A DNA stretch of 64,000 nucleotides from Opisthocomus hoazin (lineage: Eukaryota; Chordata; Aves; Opisthocomiformes; Opisthocomidae). Location of the stretch: the NCBI RefSeq assembly GCF_030867145.1, contig NC_134434.1, positions 2,666,001-2,730,000 on the forward strand, written 5' to 3'. The notes beneath the pieces are model-generated. The model did no database searches. It saw only the letters and a program-made list of their open reading frames with translations, and was not told where the DNA came from. The translations under genes were made by a program, and so were the position numbers. Each line of letters begins with the position of its first letter. Position 1 is the first letter of the stretch. Below are positions 38,611 through 52,339 of the stretch, piece after piece.

Positions 38611-41600
38611 ATCCCGAATTCCCACTAAAACACCTCAAAAAGTTCACCTAGATCCCGTACGAGCTTGGAACGCAGCCTTTGCTCAGCCAGTTCCATTCTG
38701 CTTCTCTCCTACCTCGTCGCAGCCTTTTGATCAGAAGAAGTTCACAGCACGCTTCATTTTGCCTCAGACATCTTCTTATTTCCAAAAGCTGTGATCCGTG
38801 CAGTTCTTGGATTGCATTACCACTGCTTGCCCGTTGTTCAGGAGCTTTCTGCTATCAGGATAACACAGGCCATCATTGATAAGAGAAGGCCTAAAAATCC
38901 CAGTTAAAAATCCCATTACATAAAGCACAAGAAGTTTGTCTTGGATGATACTATTTACCCAAAAGATAGCTGGAGAGGAAGGGAAAACCCACAGACAGGA
39001 ACAGGTAGTGTTTTACACATTTAAGGCTCACTGAGTTTTAACAGAAGGACAGCTTGTGCCACAGAAGAGTTTCTTTAGCCTTACCAGTCATAAAAGTTAC
39101 CAAGATAGCAGCAGATGAGCCTTAGCACCCATGCATCTTCCTCAGGCAGCTGCTAAGTAGTACATATTTTCACATTTTCTGAGAAAAGGAAGCTGCTATG
39201 GCATGCTTGTCTAAAATCCTACATTTACCCCAGCAACTGTAGAATAAAGGTCCTAGTTGAACACACAGCTCATACACGATGAGATACATTGGTATAGTAG
39301 TGCATGATCTTGATGAAACACTTCAGGTTCCTTAGAAACACAAGTTTCTGTATAAACAAACTGTTACTTAGCAGCTGCTGTACTGCATTAAACTACAGAG
39401 CTTGCTCAAATACAGCAAAATTTTAATAACCTAGCAAGGAAACTAGATTTACTCTCCAAGAAGCCTACTTAATACAGGCATGCATATAAATAGCTACACT
39501 ATGCTGGTTTTATACAAGATATCTTTTGTTCTTTAGAATACTGCATTCTGTTTCTTTATTGTCTTGTACTCAAGCACATCAAAACACTCTACATAATATT
39601 CTTAACCATGACCTTTCAAACACATTACCAACACTTTTTTATCTGACAAGAAGATTAAGATACTAGTGCTTTTAGCCTTGGTCACAAAAGAAATCAATAT
39701 TGCTACTCCAAGTAGAACCAAGAAAACAAACCTCCTTCCTCTAATCTTCATATTACAGCTCTAACTGCGTAAGTCCCCATATCTTTGAGGCCACCCTTGT
39801 TTCTGTTAGAGGCCTACCCAAACTAGCTGCTAGGAAGCCACACCAAGCACCCCAGACACAAAGCTACACCAGACAAAAAGACAGCCCTAAAGAAAGGGTG
39901 GGTTGTGAGGGTTTATATAGCCCTGTGGCTGGGTGGGGCTGGCCAGGAGCGGGGCCAGGGGCCACGGGGGATTGGCCAGAAGACAAGTCCTTCTGCAGGG
40001 CTGGCCAAAAAGAGAGTTCTGCCAGGGCTTAGGAGCACTGTCCTGTCCTCAGGCCTGCAGGCAGCAGGGGTTGCTTCGGTTTGGTTGGGTTTTTAACGTA
40101 ATGTATGGGACCATTTGTACACTAAATAGGGCGCTTTGGATCTCTGTCCAGAATACTCTTGACTCAATGGTAGAAGTTCTTAAGGAGCTCCAGAGAGCTC
40201 CTCTGTTTTCCTTTCACAGTAGAGTGAGTCAGCCCACTGCCTTATTTCTAGACAAATGTTCATCATAAAATTTTCATGGAGCTTGTTGTGAGAATACCAA
40301 AATACACAATCTACTAAACTGCTCAGTGTTTTTTCCACACGAGGCCGATGCTTTGCTTTGAATGAGTGTGTGAGCTTGGTCTTGTTAATGGCCTGCAGGT
40401 GCAGAGCCTGCTTTGGGGAAATCCCAGACAACACCTTCCCATCAGCACAGTATTTGTTAAATGTCTCTAAATGGCAGACACTGGTGTAAGAGTAGTTTTG
40501 CCTAGATTTACTATAAACTATGCATGTAACACCCTTATTTATAAGATGGAATTAAGAGAAAAAGCTGCACTTTTATCTGTGAGCCAGTGTACATCAGCAA
40601 AAATTGATTTGCTAGAAGGTCCTATTAATACAGCATGGGCTTTTTTGTTTTATTTTGAGCTGCTGCCTTTATTTGATTTTCTAGCATTTCAGTTGTTTGT
40701 TTGGGTTTTTTTTCAAATGGAGGTAGTTATACAATCCTGGTTACCATAATAACCAGTATCATAATGATGAATGACAGCTATCACTTTTCCAGTGAATTCT
40801 TCCATACATTTGCTGTAAAATGTTTTATTTGTCATTCAAGGCATTGTGCCACAAAGCAGATGATGTCTCATTGCTCTGCAGAAGCTGGAGGGGCCCTTAC
40901 AGCTTTCAGAATTGTGCCTTTTGTTGCATTTTTCCCTTTGATCCAGACTGTATACATGCTGTGTCTTTCTGGGGCAGGCTCAGAGCGTCTGAAGCAGAAA
41001 AGATAAAGCAATCCTTTAATTCCCAAACAGTCTCTTTTTTTTCAACCAAGTAAGGCAAAATTAACATGGCAAAGATCTTTCAGATTTACTATACCTTAAT
41101 TTGAAATAGTATCAGCCTCTGTGGAAACAGCAAGGTAGACTAAACTAGTTTGACCATTCTTTTGGTCATATCCATCAATTACTTCTCAACTCACCAGAAG
41201 GAAATTAAAACAAAAATAAGTATGTTCTTTCAGTTGTGTAGCATCTTATTTTACCAATCTTAATATTGCAAGTAAAGCAATGGTCTGACTCTTATAAGTG
41301 TGCCGAAGCTGTTTCCTACCCCCCTTCTCCCTCCTTGTTGCTCAGCGTTCGTTTTAAGCCACCACCATCCTTTGAAACAAGCCTAATATGCAAGTCGTGC
41401 TGAAGAAAGAAGGAAGGAGTCAGAGATTTATTTTTTTGTAAAACACTGAGCAAATAAGGTTTAAACAAGAACTAATTTCGCCTCCAAAAGGCACCCTTGT
41501 CAGTCGGAAGACAAACTTCAAGTTCATTTCAAGTTTAAAGCTGTTCCTCATTCAAGGTAGAATAGATCTCTAGTTCCTGTCATTTAGCAAGGGAAGCAAA

Positions 41601-44600
41601 GCCTGTGTGAAATCAACTCCTGATTCTTCACAGCCATGCACAAATGAGCTACTTGACCACTAGTGAGCTGATAATACTTAGCACATATACAACACTAATT
41701 CAGAAGATCTCACTTACTTTACAGATATTAATAGATTTACTTCACAGTTTAGGGTTATTGAGGCAGACAATGTTTAGCTGGTCCACATTTTGACAAGTTT
41801 TTTTACAAGCAGAGACTGAAGCCAAGAAGCATGGCTTCCAGCTCCCTTGCTGTAATTATTCTGTGCTCTCAGTGGGTCTCAAAGCAACTGACAGTATCAC
41901 TTAATGCACCTTTGGAAGCCCGTATATCAGCAAATGTGCCCATGTTGCAAATTATCAGGCAGACATCAGCTACTCATGAGTGGGAAGACCATATGGTTCT
42001 GCTGGTATCAAAACAATCAGCTCTAATCTAAGCCATTTTCTCCAAGGCAGCGCTTTTTTGGTCTTTATCTGTTCCCCCGTGTTTCTATTCTTGGTGACAG
42101 ACCAGGCTTCTGTTCTTGAGGAATTCACTTTTGGCAGCAGGAAATGTTCAGACTCCCCATCATTTTTCATAGGCTAATCTATGCTGGGAATTTTCAGTAA
42201 ATAACATGAAAGCATCAGTGATTGAATACTTTAGGGAAAACGGTATTATTAGGTTGATTTATTTTTCTCTCTAAAGACTTGCAGCTTCTGAAACCCATTT
42301 TACTTTCTAAGTGTCTGTAAGTTGTATAGTTATCTGATCTTCCTTTTCTAGTTGTTTTATAAGTTCTGTACGTAATGTATCATGCTGTATAGTTTCTTAT
42401 CAAATTCCAACACTGATATCTCATACTGATGTTGTGAGGTTTGGTTAAATTGTGGTGCTTTGAAATCCTTGGATTTCAAATGAGGATCTGAAAGCACATT
42501 GTTTATTACCTGTATAATGCACTGACTGCGTAAGACAGTGTTATTTGAAAGATGAGTAGGTAAATAAAAGTTTGAATGGGCCGTTGTAAAGCTCAGCTTC
42601 TGCCGTTCAGAAGGGTGTTTCAAACACTCCTTGATACTCAGATCAAGCTACAAGACTTACTCTTTGCTCAGGGCACTTCCAAACAGAAAGGATTTTAGGG
42701 TGATGGGAACGTATTTTTCAGATTTGAAAAGGTCTGGGTATCAGGTACACATGGCAACCCCAGCACTGAACTCATTTGTTCTTAGAAATATAAAACAAAA
42801 ATATTCTAATGTGCATTGCAGACCCCTCCACATATCTATGGGCTAACTATTGCCCAAGTTCGGCATACGGGATTTTCAGTAAGTTAGCTTGCTATTAGTG
42901 ATGCATGCGTTGGATGGAGTTATTTGCTGGGCCCTACGTTGAGTTTCACTTTACCTAACGATTTGGAAGTATTTCTCATGCTGAATGCAACATGGTGACA
43001 CTTGAACGCCACATCCAGCCTCTTCCAAGTTTCACGAACTGATCTAGGCATGAGAATCCTGAGGAAGATGGAGTGTGCTGGGAAAGTGAAAGGGGTAAAC
43101 TGGCTGCACTTGGAGCCTCTGGTGTCTGACAAGAGCAACCACAGCTTCAGACATCTCAGATTGTCTGCGGCTGAATACTTGACGCCCACTAACATGTTCC
43201 AGCAAAGCAGTCCCACTTCATTTCTGTCCTGCTGTCTGACAGAGTTTAACGTGTCAACAGCATGAGTGACTAATAGCCTGGGCAGACAGAAGAGAGATAA
43301 GAACAGGGAGGACAGAGGAAGGCAGATGCTTTAGTGTGGAAGAAATAGCAGTGCACAAAACTCCTAGGATGGGTCCAGAGTGTGGCGAGTCCCTGCTGCT
43401 GGGTAGGGGTGGTGGAGAGGCGCGTCTGGTGGTGGAAATTACAGGAGTCCCTGAAACGGAAGAGTCTGGGAGGGGAGCACACAACGACCTTGTGGGGGAT
43501 GGAGTGAGTGGATGCACAGCTCTGCAGATCTGCATGTTACCCACAGAATTCATGAACTGTGTGAAGTGAAAATGGCTTCATTGTGTGAAGCCGTTTTCTG
43601 AATGTTTGCAAGACCTCTGTAATGTGTATGAGGTTTTTAGTTGGTATGACATAATTCTGGCAACATTCTTACAGACTTTGTATTTTGATAAATTATGCAT
43701 TTGAAAGAAAGCACACAAATCACATTTTATATGGCTCCAATGCCTATCCTGGTGCAGAAATTGAGGGAGGATCGTTTATCATAATAGACTGTCTTTGCTT
43801 TTGGCTTCAGTTACCCAAATACTAAGATATCCCAACCTACTAGGATTAGCTGCATTTGGAATTCTTGGTTCTGAATGAAAACCCTTTTAAAACTTTGAAA
43901 CATTAAACATTCTGCTTGTTTTGTATATCCAAATTAGGAAAGACTTGGCTTCTTGCTTTCTCTGTGTGAAATGTCTACAATCTAACCATGTTCGCAGCTT
44001 AAATTGGGGATGTGAGAGAAAGTGAACTGCTTCGGAGTTTCAGATCAGTTTGTTCAAATTTTGGAGAAGCACTGAGCATGTATGATGATGGAGCAGTGCT
44101 GCATGCACCACTGGTTACTTTTACAAGCTCTTGTTATATTGTTCATTATAACAGCTTTTGAATTTCTCTAGGTAGGGAATATTCACTCTTTCCAACCAAT
44201 CTTTCATCTTTTTAACACCCTTGTTGTATATGCTGCATCCTAGCACTGAAGGACTTCAGGGTGGTGTTCCTAAGCATGCAGATGATGTGCCTTGAACCTT
44301 AAGGAATGGCATGTTTTGTGTTCAGGATCACATTTCATTTGCTTCCTAAAACAGAATGTCACCCAGGGCAGATCCTGCCTCCTGCCCAGCTGCCTCCCTG
44401 CATGGCCCCCTGCCCTCCAGCCGGAGCCATCCACCACTGCTAATGATACGGGCTCCATGGGATTAGCACAAACAGTCCAGGATGTTTTTTTCTTGTTCTG
44501 CTTTTGTGGCTTTGGCTTCCCAGTTACGCAGTTGTGTCATGGATAATTATGCTTTTGAGATCTAGAGCCAGAGAGAAATTCAGGTGCTTAGCTTTGTTTG

Positions 44601-46327
44601 AACGAGTGAGAGCACGGTGCATAAATCTGTCAGTAGATCTACTAATAAACCTTTTGTTGGAGGGGACTAGAAAGAAGAATCGTGGATTTCTTTCTTAGCC
44701 CTTTTATTGTTAGTGACCATTTTGTCCTAAAAATCATCTCCTCTTGCCTTCCCTTATATTGAAGTCACTCTCAAGTTAAAGGCAAGATACTGAGGCTCTA
44801 AGCTACTGTGTGCAAACATACAAAAGTACATTTTCCTCCTTCCCACTCTCAGCCCTCTGTCAGCTTTGCTCCAGTAACTGTCTGATCCCCTCTTTGCAAT
44901 TGCTAATTGGCCTGGCAGGGATATGAAGTGACTGAAAATAGCTTCATTCCTTTGGTGTGTGCACATTGACAAGGGTCACAGAACAGAAAAGTAGGGCAGA
45001 GTCCAGACTTGTGGCTCCTGCCAGCCAGCCGGCAGCCAGAAAATGGCACTTGCAGGTGCTGGGTGCTGTACTGCAAGCAGTTCTTTGATAACGAGCAGTC
45101 TGAATACTGAATGCTTGCTGATTTCTGGAATGCAGGTGCAGGACTTGCCTGCATGAGAGAAAATACTGATACCTAACTCTTCAGCGTGGGGCAGCAGTTG
45201 CTTTCTGAGTAAGCTTTGGATGCCTTTCATTTTCCTTGAAAAGATGTAGCATGATGGAGAGTAGTGCTGCAGGTGACTGCCACAAGGATGGGATCTCCAG
45301 AATCCTTCTTCTGTGAAGAAGGCAGTACCGTATAGACCAGGGTAGTAGTAGCTGGCAAAGACCAGTCCTGTTGTAGCTAGGAAATGTGTGGGTGGTTGGG
45401 ATTGATATGCAGATCTAGCTGCTTCCTTATTTGTTTGGATTTACGAGAAGTGTATGTCCAAGCCCTGAGTCTGTGTGTGATATTAAAAAATAGAACCAAG
45501 AGTTACTAACCAACAAAAAAGACTTTCCCAAGACCGATCACAGCATATTCTTACGATATCTTGTTGTGTTTATATGTAAGAGGATCCTCTGGAGCAATGT
45601 ACACAGATCCTTTGTTTTGAGCAGGAAAGCATTTTGCATGTTTGGAAGTAGAACAAATTTGTGCCATGGGAGATCAAGGGGGAGATGGGCTAGAAGAAAT
45701 CTTTGAGTTCCACAGCTGCTTCATATCTCAATTCTGTTAGAGTCTCAGTTTTACTAGAAAGCAAAGAATTAAAAAAGGAAAAGGCCTAGTTCCCTGGTAA
45801 TCTGGAATTGTGTTTATGACTTCTGGCCTACTTAATGGTGGTCAGATACATGCTCAGCCCAGCAGCATAGCCTTGTCAAAGCTCGGCTGTGTTGTTCAGC
45901 AAGTGGAAGAGCCATTAATGCAGGCTCCGTTAGAGATTAGCTGGACAAATCTCCTGGTAGATAAGAAGAGCAAGACAAATAGCCATGGGTGACAGCATGC
46001 TCCAGCACCTGGTGGAATCCAGCACTTTGTCAGCTTTTTTTGGAGGCTTGCCCAAAAGTGTGTCAGGGCTGCAATAATGCTCTTACTTTGAGCTGCAGGG
46101 AACTTAATTAATCTACTGCTGCAGTTTTGGGGGGGACTTAAGCTAATGGGATCAGTCCTGAGCAAGGGGAGGGTTGATGTACTTACTGTTAGAAGCACTT
46201 TCAGCTCCCCAGTTCTCCTTCTTTTAAAGACCAATCCTGTAATTTGAATTTTGTGAATTTCACCACTTTCTTGTCCTAGAGGAAGTGATATGGGGAGATT
46301 GACTGCTTTCCCCTTCTGTTTCCACAG
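38133..46327 (+). other. TMEM94: TMEM94 first intron (inferred)
   Basis: 8.2 kb between the inferred leader exon and the exon holding the ATG. It is mostly AT-rich, with a GC-richer patch at 39900-40080 that contains a TTTATATAG word, a perfect hairpin at 42459-42480 and a near-perfect one at 43568-43598. No coding exon recognised. Confidence 0.6.
42465..42600 (+). repeat. Possible ancient SINE remnant
   Basis: GAGGATCTGAAAGCACATTG, then GTAAGACAGTGTTATTTGAAAGATGAGTAGG, resembles the ATCTCAAAGCACTTTAC and ATTTTACAGATGGGG blocks of MIR-type SINEs in order. Weak. Confidence 0.3.
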
Positions 46328-46430
46328 ATGGTGATGTGATAAGTGTAGCCAAGCTCGTCGCTACCTAGGAGACGTTCTCCCCTGAGGAGCAATCTCCTTT
46401 TGCTGGACATGCTTACAGAACCACGTAGCC
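46328..46430 (+). other. TMEM94: TMEM94 5'UTR portion of the ATG exon
   Basis: Starts after a CTTCTGTTTCCACAG acceptor. It contains two upstream ATGs: 46328 (ATG GTG ATG TGA, a 3-codon uORF) and 46409, whose frame overlaps the main start and stops just after the next splice junction. The main ATG context (GTAGCC before ATGG) is much stronger than that of the upstream ones. Confidence 0.85.
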
Positions 46431-46454
46431 ATGGACCTCAAGGAGAAGTGTCAG
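46431..46454 (+). CDS. TMEM94: TMEM94 coding exon 1 (MDLKEKCQ)
   Basis: Eight codons, MDLKEKCQ, ending at a GTAGGT donor, phase 0. The vertebrate TMEM94 N-terminus begins MDLKEK, and the next exon continues into the conserved SLGL-TKKAL segment, which fixes both the start and the reading frame. The Kozak context GCCATGG is optimal. The 12-kb intron that follows (46455-58480) is the largest one fully contained within TMEM94 here. Confidence 0.95.
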
Positions 46455-47475
46455 GTAGGTTTCCTGGTAAGGGTCATGCCCAACGTAGTTGAGTCCTTGT
46501 AATTGTTTTTCGTTATTTGAGGTCAAGACTCAGCATTTGGTGTTAGTACGTGACGGTATAAGCCATGGTTAGTATTAAAGTTGGGAGTTCTGTCATCTTC
46601 GCATTCCTGTACGTGCTTGTATCAGTAGGTAAACCCTGTGTAGGCTGGGACTGAGGCACCGTGGTAGAACAACATAGGTGAAGTATATGCTGTCACATAC
46701 GCTGTGTCTTTCTTGAGTTTTAAGGTAGGGCTTCAGTCCCCTGGACACTTGGCTTGGCTTTATTTGAGAGGCTGAATTCATTGAGAAGATTTTTTTAGAT
46801 AAGTTGAGGTGATGAAATCATCTGAGCTCGGTTTTTCTGGTGATAAGTGTATGTATTTCTTGGGCAATTGCATGTCTTTCTAGGGAGTGCTGCAGGATAG
46901 TGTTTCTAGATCTGGTTTAGAAAGTGCCAGGTGAATCTAGATATTGTATGGAGGGGCAATCTGTCTCTTGCTACCTTGCCATGCTTTCAGCTTCAAAGGA
47001 AAAAGAAGAGAGAGAGATCTTCATGAATAGCTGCCATAGAAACTAAACAGACATATCTGCTGTGGCTGACAGGAGGCTGTAAACTTGGCACATGTTACTG
47101 CTTCCCAAAAGTAAAATTATTTTGATCACTGTAGTGAGTATTCTGCTGGTCACTTATGTTTTAGCCACATTTCAGCAGCCACCTGAGTATTAAATGTATT
47201 TCTCACACAAAAAAAGTGAACTGGTCCTTATTCTGGATCCCTTATTCTGGAAATGGGACAGGTAGTTTGAGACCCATGAAGAACATTGTACACGCCAAGA
47301 TCTTAGCTGTCTTTGGTAAAAGAACATTCTTGGCTTTCATTTTTGGTCTCCTTCTCTCCACCACACTGTAAGCTTTGTCTGTCAGATCATATTTGCTGTC
47401 TCTCTGTTATTCTGCGTGTATCCCTTTCTTGCTGTTTTGTTTACAGTGCTCCCAGCATCAAGAAGTGGTTTTGTT

Positions 47476-47507
47476 CATGAGTGCAAAGTACCATGAGTGC
47501 AAAGTAC
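47476..47507. repeat. Perfect 16-bp tandem duplication
   Basis: The 16-mer CATGAGTGCAAAGTAC occurs twice head to tail with no mismatch. It looks like a recent slippage duplication in the intron. Confidence 0.9.
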
Positions 47508-50500
47508 CTACCAAAGTAGTCTGTACCTAGACTCAGATCTGCTTTGAAAGATCACTACAGCAGTGTAAGTGACTTAAAAGGTACTCAGTTTTTCACATCA
47601 GCTCTTGCACTTGCGTACTAGACTTCTTACTGGCTGGGTTTTCTGATCTGTGCTAGACCAGGAAGGCCTAGGCTTACTCATGCCTGAACCTCTTGGTGCT
47701 GGTATGCTCAGAGGATGTGTTTGAACTGTGTTGTTTTATATCAAATTGCTGTATTACTATGGAGGTGACATTCCAATGCAGATAATTATCTATTTATTCT
47801 CTTGTTAATGACATCATGGGCTAATCTGGTATTGATCATTTTAAGAGATGATGCAATTGCCATTCTGTACAGGGGTGTGTTCTGCGTAGGATCTGAGAGC
47901 GCCAACACTGGCATTGCTGCAGCCACAGCAGAGCACAGCGGGGACACTTTTACTGTAGGTCACTATCTTGGGTTCATCTCTCTCTTTCTCATATGACATT
48001 CTTCATTGTACAACGCAGGAAGAGCATATCAAATTGCAGGACAGGCAGCAGCATGCTCAGTATTGTAACAGACCTTTAAAAGGCCTATTGGGAAAGTACC
48101 CTGCACGAGGAGATTATGGGGGGAGTCATGGTGTTCTGAAGTCCTAGTCTCCTCTCCTGACTTACTGAAGTTTTTTCTCCCTCCTTTCTGAATGGGGATT
48201 AAAAGTGAAGACGAGATCACCACACTCTTTTCAATAGGAATTAAAAAACCCCCATTGATACAGACAGCTGCATTTTACAACTTACTTTGTTTGGATTCTG
48301 AGGAAGGACCATGATTTTATTCTTGTTAGCAGTATATTATTTGGTGTTAAGGAGTTTGCTGCTATTTTTTTTTCAGTACTGCAGATCCTTGTTTCATCCC
48401 CTTTAAGGTAGAATCTGTCTTCCTTTCCAAAGTGAAGAACTTGGACACATATATGCTGATAAGGGAACAAATTAACCTTCTGTGTAACCTCAGTAGTAAA
48501 TTTGATGTGCTAGGTTTATTTTAAAATGCTAAAAATAAAATGAACCCAAGTGAAAACATCAGTCCCAAGTCTAGCTGAAAGCAATCTCTTTGCTGTAATA
48601 TATGTGTGTGATGAAGAGTTAGCACTCCTGGAACAGAAGACGTGCTCTGAGCACTGCTGCAGCACAGACATCTGTCACTCAGAAGATGAGAGACTTGTCC
48701 TCTGTCTCTAGTCAGCTAATACAGTTCCGTTGTCAGAAATGGCTGAGGATCAGAGTATGTCAGGTGTAATGTAGGCCACCTTCCAATTTTTGCCAGAAGC
48801 CAGACACTGCAGAGAAAGGCAGAGAGTATTTTAGGAGCAGTGCCAAAACCTGCTTAAATTAAATGTGCTGATATCTTGTTCTTTCCCCTCTTCTCCTGAC
48901 TTTTTAATTTTCTGTGTATTTCTGAAATGAGTTTAATACTTGTGAAAGGTGCCAGAATCTCTGCTCCAAGACCCCTCAGCATATATCCAGACAGACAGCA
49001 GCACTGATTGGCACAGGACAACGTTCGGCTTGTGAGTTTGAGTTACTTTAGAGGTAGGCTGTATTAGCAGCAACACCATTTGTTAAAACTTATTGACATC
49101 ATCCATTCCACAGTTACTAATAACAACTGAGCTGTATTATGCCAGTGTAATTGCTGCAGCCTGGATACAGCACCGTGCCTCCTGGCCTGAGCCCGGAACA
49201 GTGTGCAGGGAGCCTGTGCTGTGCTCCACATTGCTCCCACTACAGCACTGTTGGTCCTGAGCTGTCTTCTTCCAGGATGCCCTACAAGAGCTGCAGTCCT
49301 ACCTTCGGACTGAAAACTAGCCCAAGTCCTCTGCCTCTTCTTATCTTGCCAGTGACAGTATCTTAGGTTTTTATTACCTGCTGTTCTCTAAAACCTCAGC
49401 TCTTCTTCCAAGGGCTTTTTCACAAACTGGTCCTATTTCCTCAGGCATCTCTCATCTATGCTGCAGTTTTTGTACGGGTCTCAGTCCCTTCCCTCTGCCT
49501 TTATACTCAGCGTTTTATTTCAATGCAGAGTTTTATCTTCAGTTCTCAAATTTACAACTTCTGCTCTTTCAAAGATAGTACATTCTGTTATTTAATGTAC
49601 AAATGCATGTCCAGATGTAATTCATGATACCAGCTGACATCAGAAGGAAGCTACATAGTACAAATTACTGCCCTATGCAAAACACTTTAGAGCAAGGTCT
49701 CTCAACAGTGGGGCAAACAAGGCAAGGAAATTTGATCCGTTGCCATTTGTGTTCATGACAAAAGCTGGAATCTTTGAGGTGGAAGAAAGTTGTGTTGGGA
49801 CCTCTTAACTGCATGAAGCACAAAGATTATTCCTGGTATTGCACTGTCACCAGCAAATTGTTTTATTCACATTCGTTGAAGTCTCCAGCAGGTGCAGAGC
49901 CATGGGAAACAGATCAGCAAGCTCTGTCATAAGAGAGGGTGTTACATGTATGTGTGTGAGGATTTGTTCCTTCTTACCCCTTGTAGTTGTTGTTGATCCT
50001 TCCTTTTTTCTCCTTACTTTTTTCTTTGTATTGAAGTGAGTAGGTGAGCAGGAAAAGAGGAAGGAAGGAAAAATTGTGCCATTAGGACATATTGTTCCTC
50101 TCTGCAGTTTAAAATTGTTGTCTAGGAAACAAAATGCCCTACAGAAGGATGAAGGATGTCTTGCCTCTTTCTCCCTCTGCTTTCTCATGAAGTTACATTA
50201 AATGCAGCATCTGCTTCCCTTCAACTTTGGCTTCAAGAGCTTTGTGAGATTATATACCGATGTGTAACTTGGTGCCAACACAGAGGTGATAACTAGATCC
50301 TGCGTTGGGTTTATTGTAAATATCAAGACCTCTTAATCTCTGCGCTTCTGGCTTTAAACACAGAATATGGGCTGTACCTATTTAGGCATCTGAAACTCAG
50401 TGAAGGAAAGGAAGAGCTTGGCCAGGGCAGGTAGGCAAGTCCTGACGCTTGTACATGGTCTTCAAAGCTGCATGATTCTGTACCAGCCAGCTGTAGTCCT

Positions 50501-52339
50501 CGGTAAGCTACTGACATGGTTCTTGGCTGGGCCAGTTCTTTACCCCTTTCTGTATGGAATGAAAGCAATTGGTTTAGTGGTTGCTCTACAGAACTGGGAA
50601 GCCCCAGACAGAATTAGGACAGCACTGAAGTAGGAGCTACATAAAAACCCACTTACAAAGGTGCTTCCCTCCAACAGTGAGAAGGAAGCATTCCTGTGAA
50701 AGATGAGAATGAGAGAGAAGGCTCATTCCTTATTCACCTCCAAAGGCCTTTTTATCCCATTACCAGTTGTTCTACCCAGCCCTTCCCTGTCTACACTAAT
50801 CCTTTGCCTTCTCTGTGCCACTGCCCAGGTGTCAAGCCCCAGCCATGAGGCACGGCTGTGAAGAATTTATGTGCACCTTTTGGTTTAGATTATGTGGCTC
50901 AGGATGGATGAATATGGGATGCTGAGAGCGGCTGTTGCTGCTTTCTCTATAAACAAGCGAAGAGGAAGGGAACACTTCAGACTGGACCTGTAACCATCTC
51001 AACTTGTTTAAATAGCAAATGCTTATATTTTTAAATTGAACTTGAATCCAAAGCTGTGGAGTCATCTGGAAGACTCTCCTAGATTTATGTAGGGGAGTTA
51101 GTATTCCTGGGTCTCTCTGTCTCAATCTAATCTTTTTCCTTGCCTGTTCAGGTGTTCCTTCCCCTGTAGTGTACTTTATAGCACTTTGTCCTGTCTAATT
51201 TGCCATCTGCTTTTCCACAAACCCCTGTCTGTCAGCATCAACCCTTATATCAACCCATGCATATGCATCCCTATAGGCAGGGAACCCAGGGGTTCTGGCT
51301 GCATCGACTCCATCTGATGAATGAACCATTCTTACAGACATCTGGTGCTATCCTGGCAAACTTTCTTCTCTCTCTGCCTTTTTTTTCCCCCCTTTCCTTC
51401 CCTCATCCCCCACCCCCACCCACTGCCTTCTTGCTGGATCTGCAGCGTGACTGGAAACAGGCTGAATTAATCAGCAGACTGGTGCTTCACTCTGCTGCTT
51501 CTGTCTCATTCTCTGCAGTGCTGGGCTCTGCACAGTCTTGCTCTCTCTCCCTCTTTGCTCTCTCGTTTTTGGAGGGCAGCAGCAGTGCAAGTTGCTGGGG
51601 AAGTGGCGCAGGAATTTAGCCCAGATGCTCTTCAAGCAGGCCGGCTTTTGGATCCCCCACCAAGGCAAATGCTGCAAAGTAAGTTTCTCTCCTTAACAAT
51701 TAAATTCAAAATGGCTTTCCCTGTCTCCCTCCCCAGCCTGCATCCTGCCTGATATGATGATGCGTGAAGAGCTTTGGGGTTTTGGGGAAAGAGGTTATGG
51801 CAGGACATGAAGCAGTGAATGATGATTTTAGCTAGAGAATGACTTGGTGTTGGAGGTGATGGGGAAAGAAGCTCATATTTAAACTGCAGATTTAACCCTA
51901 GAACAAGCAGGAGGGGCCAAACATGATTTTAGCTTCTGACTCCTGCTTTGCTGCCCCTCTGCCTCGTGACTTAAATTTGTCTTTTTCTTCTGTGTTCTTT
52001 GATCTCTAGCTGTTGAACTTCCTTATCCCTTTGACAAGTCTTGCAGTGCATCTGCTAGGCTATATTGCAGTTTCAGTCCACAAAGTCTTCATATAAAGAA
52101 GTGAGGATGGGAAGGAAACTGGTTGGGGGGAAAGATGTGCTGAAGTTCTGTGGATTTCTGAGAATTGCTGGCCTCTGGAAGGGGATGAGCATCCTCTGGA
52201 GTAAGCTCTGCATTGGTGTAAAGCAGTATGCTCTGTGTTGAAGCCAGACTATATATGGACCCCTAACTGCTCTCTGAACTTGGAGGAATACTGTAACTGG
52301 ATAAATTACAGTAATTAAAGCTCAATAATTGCATAGTAC

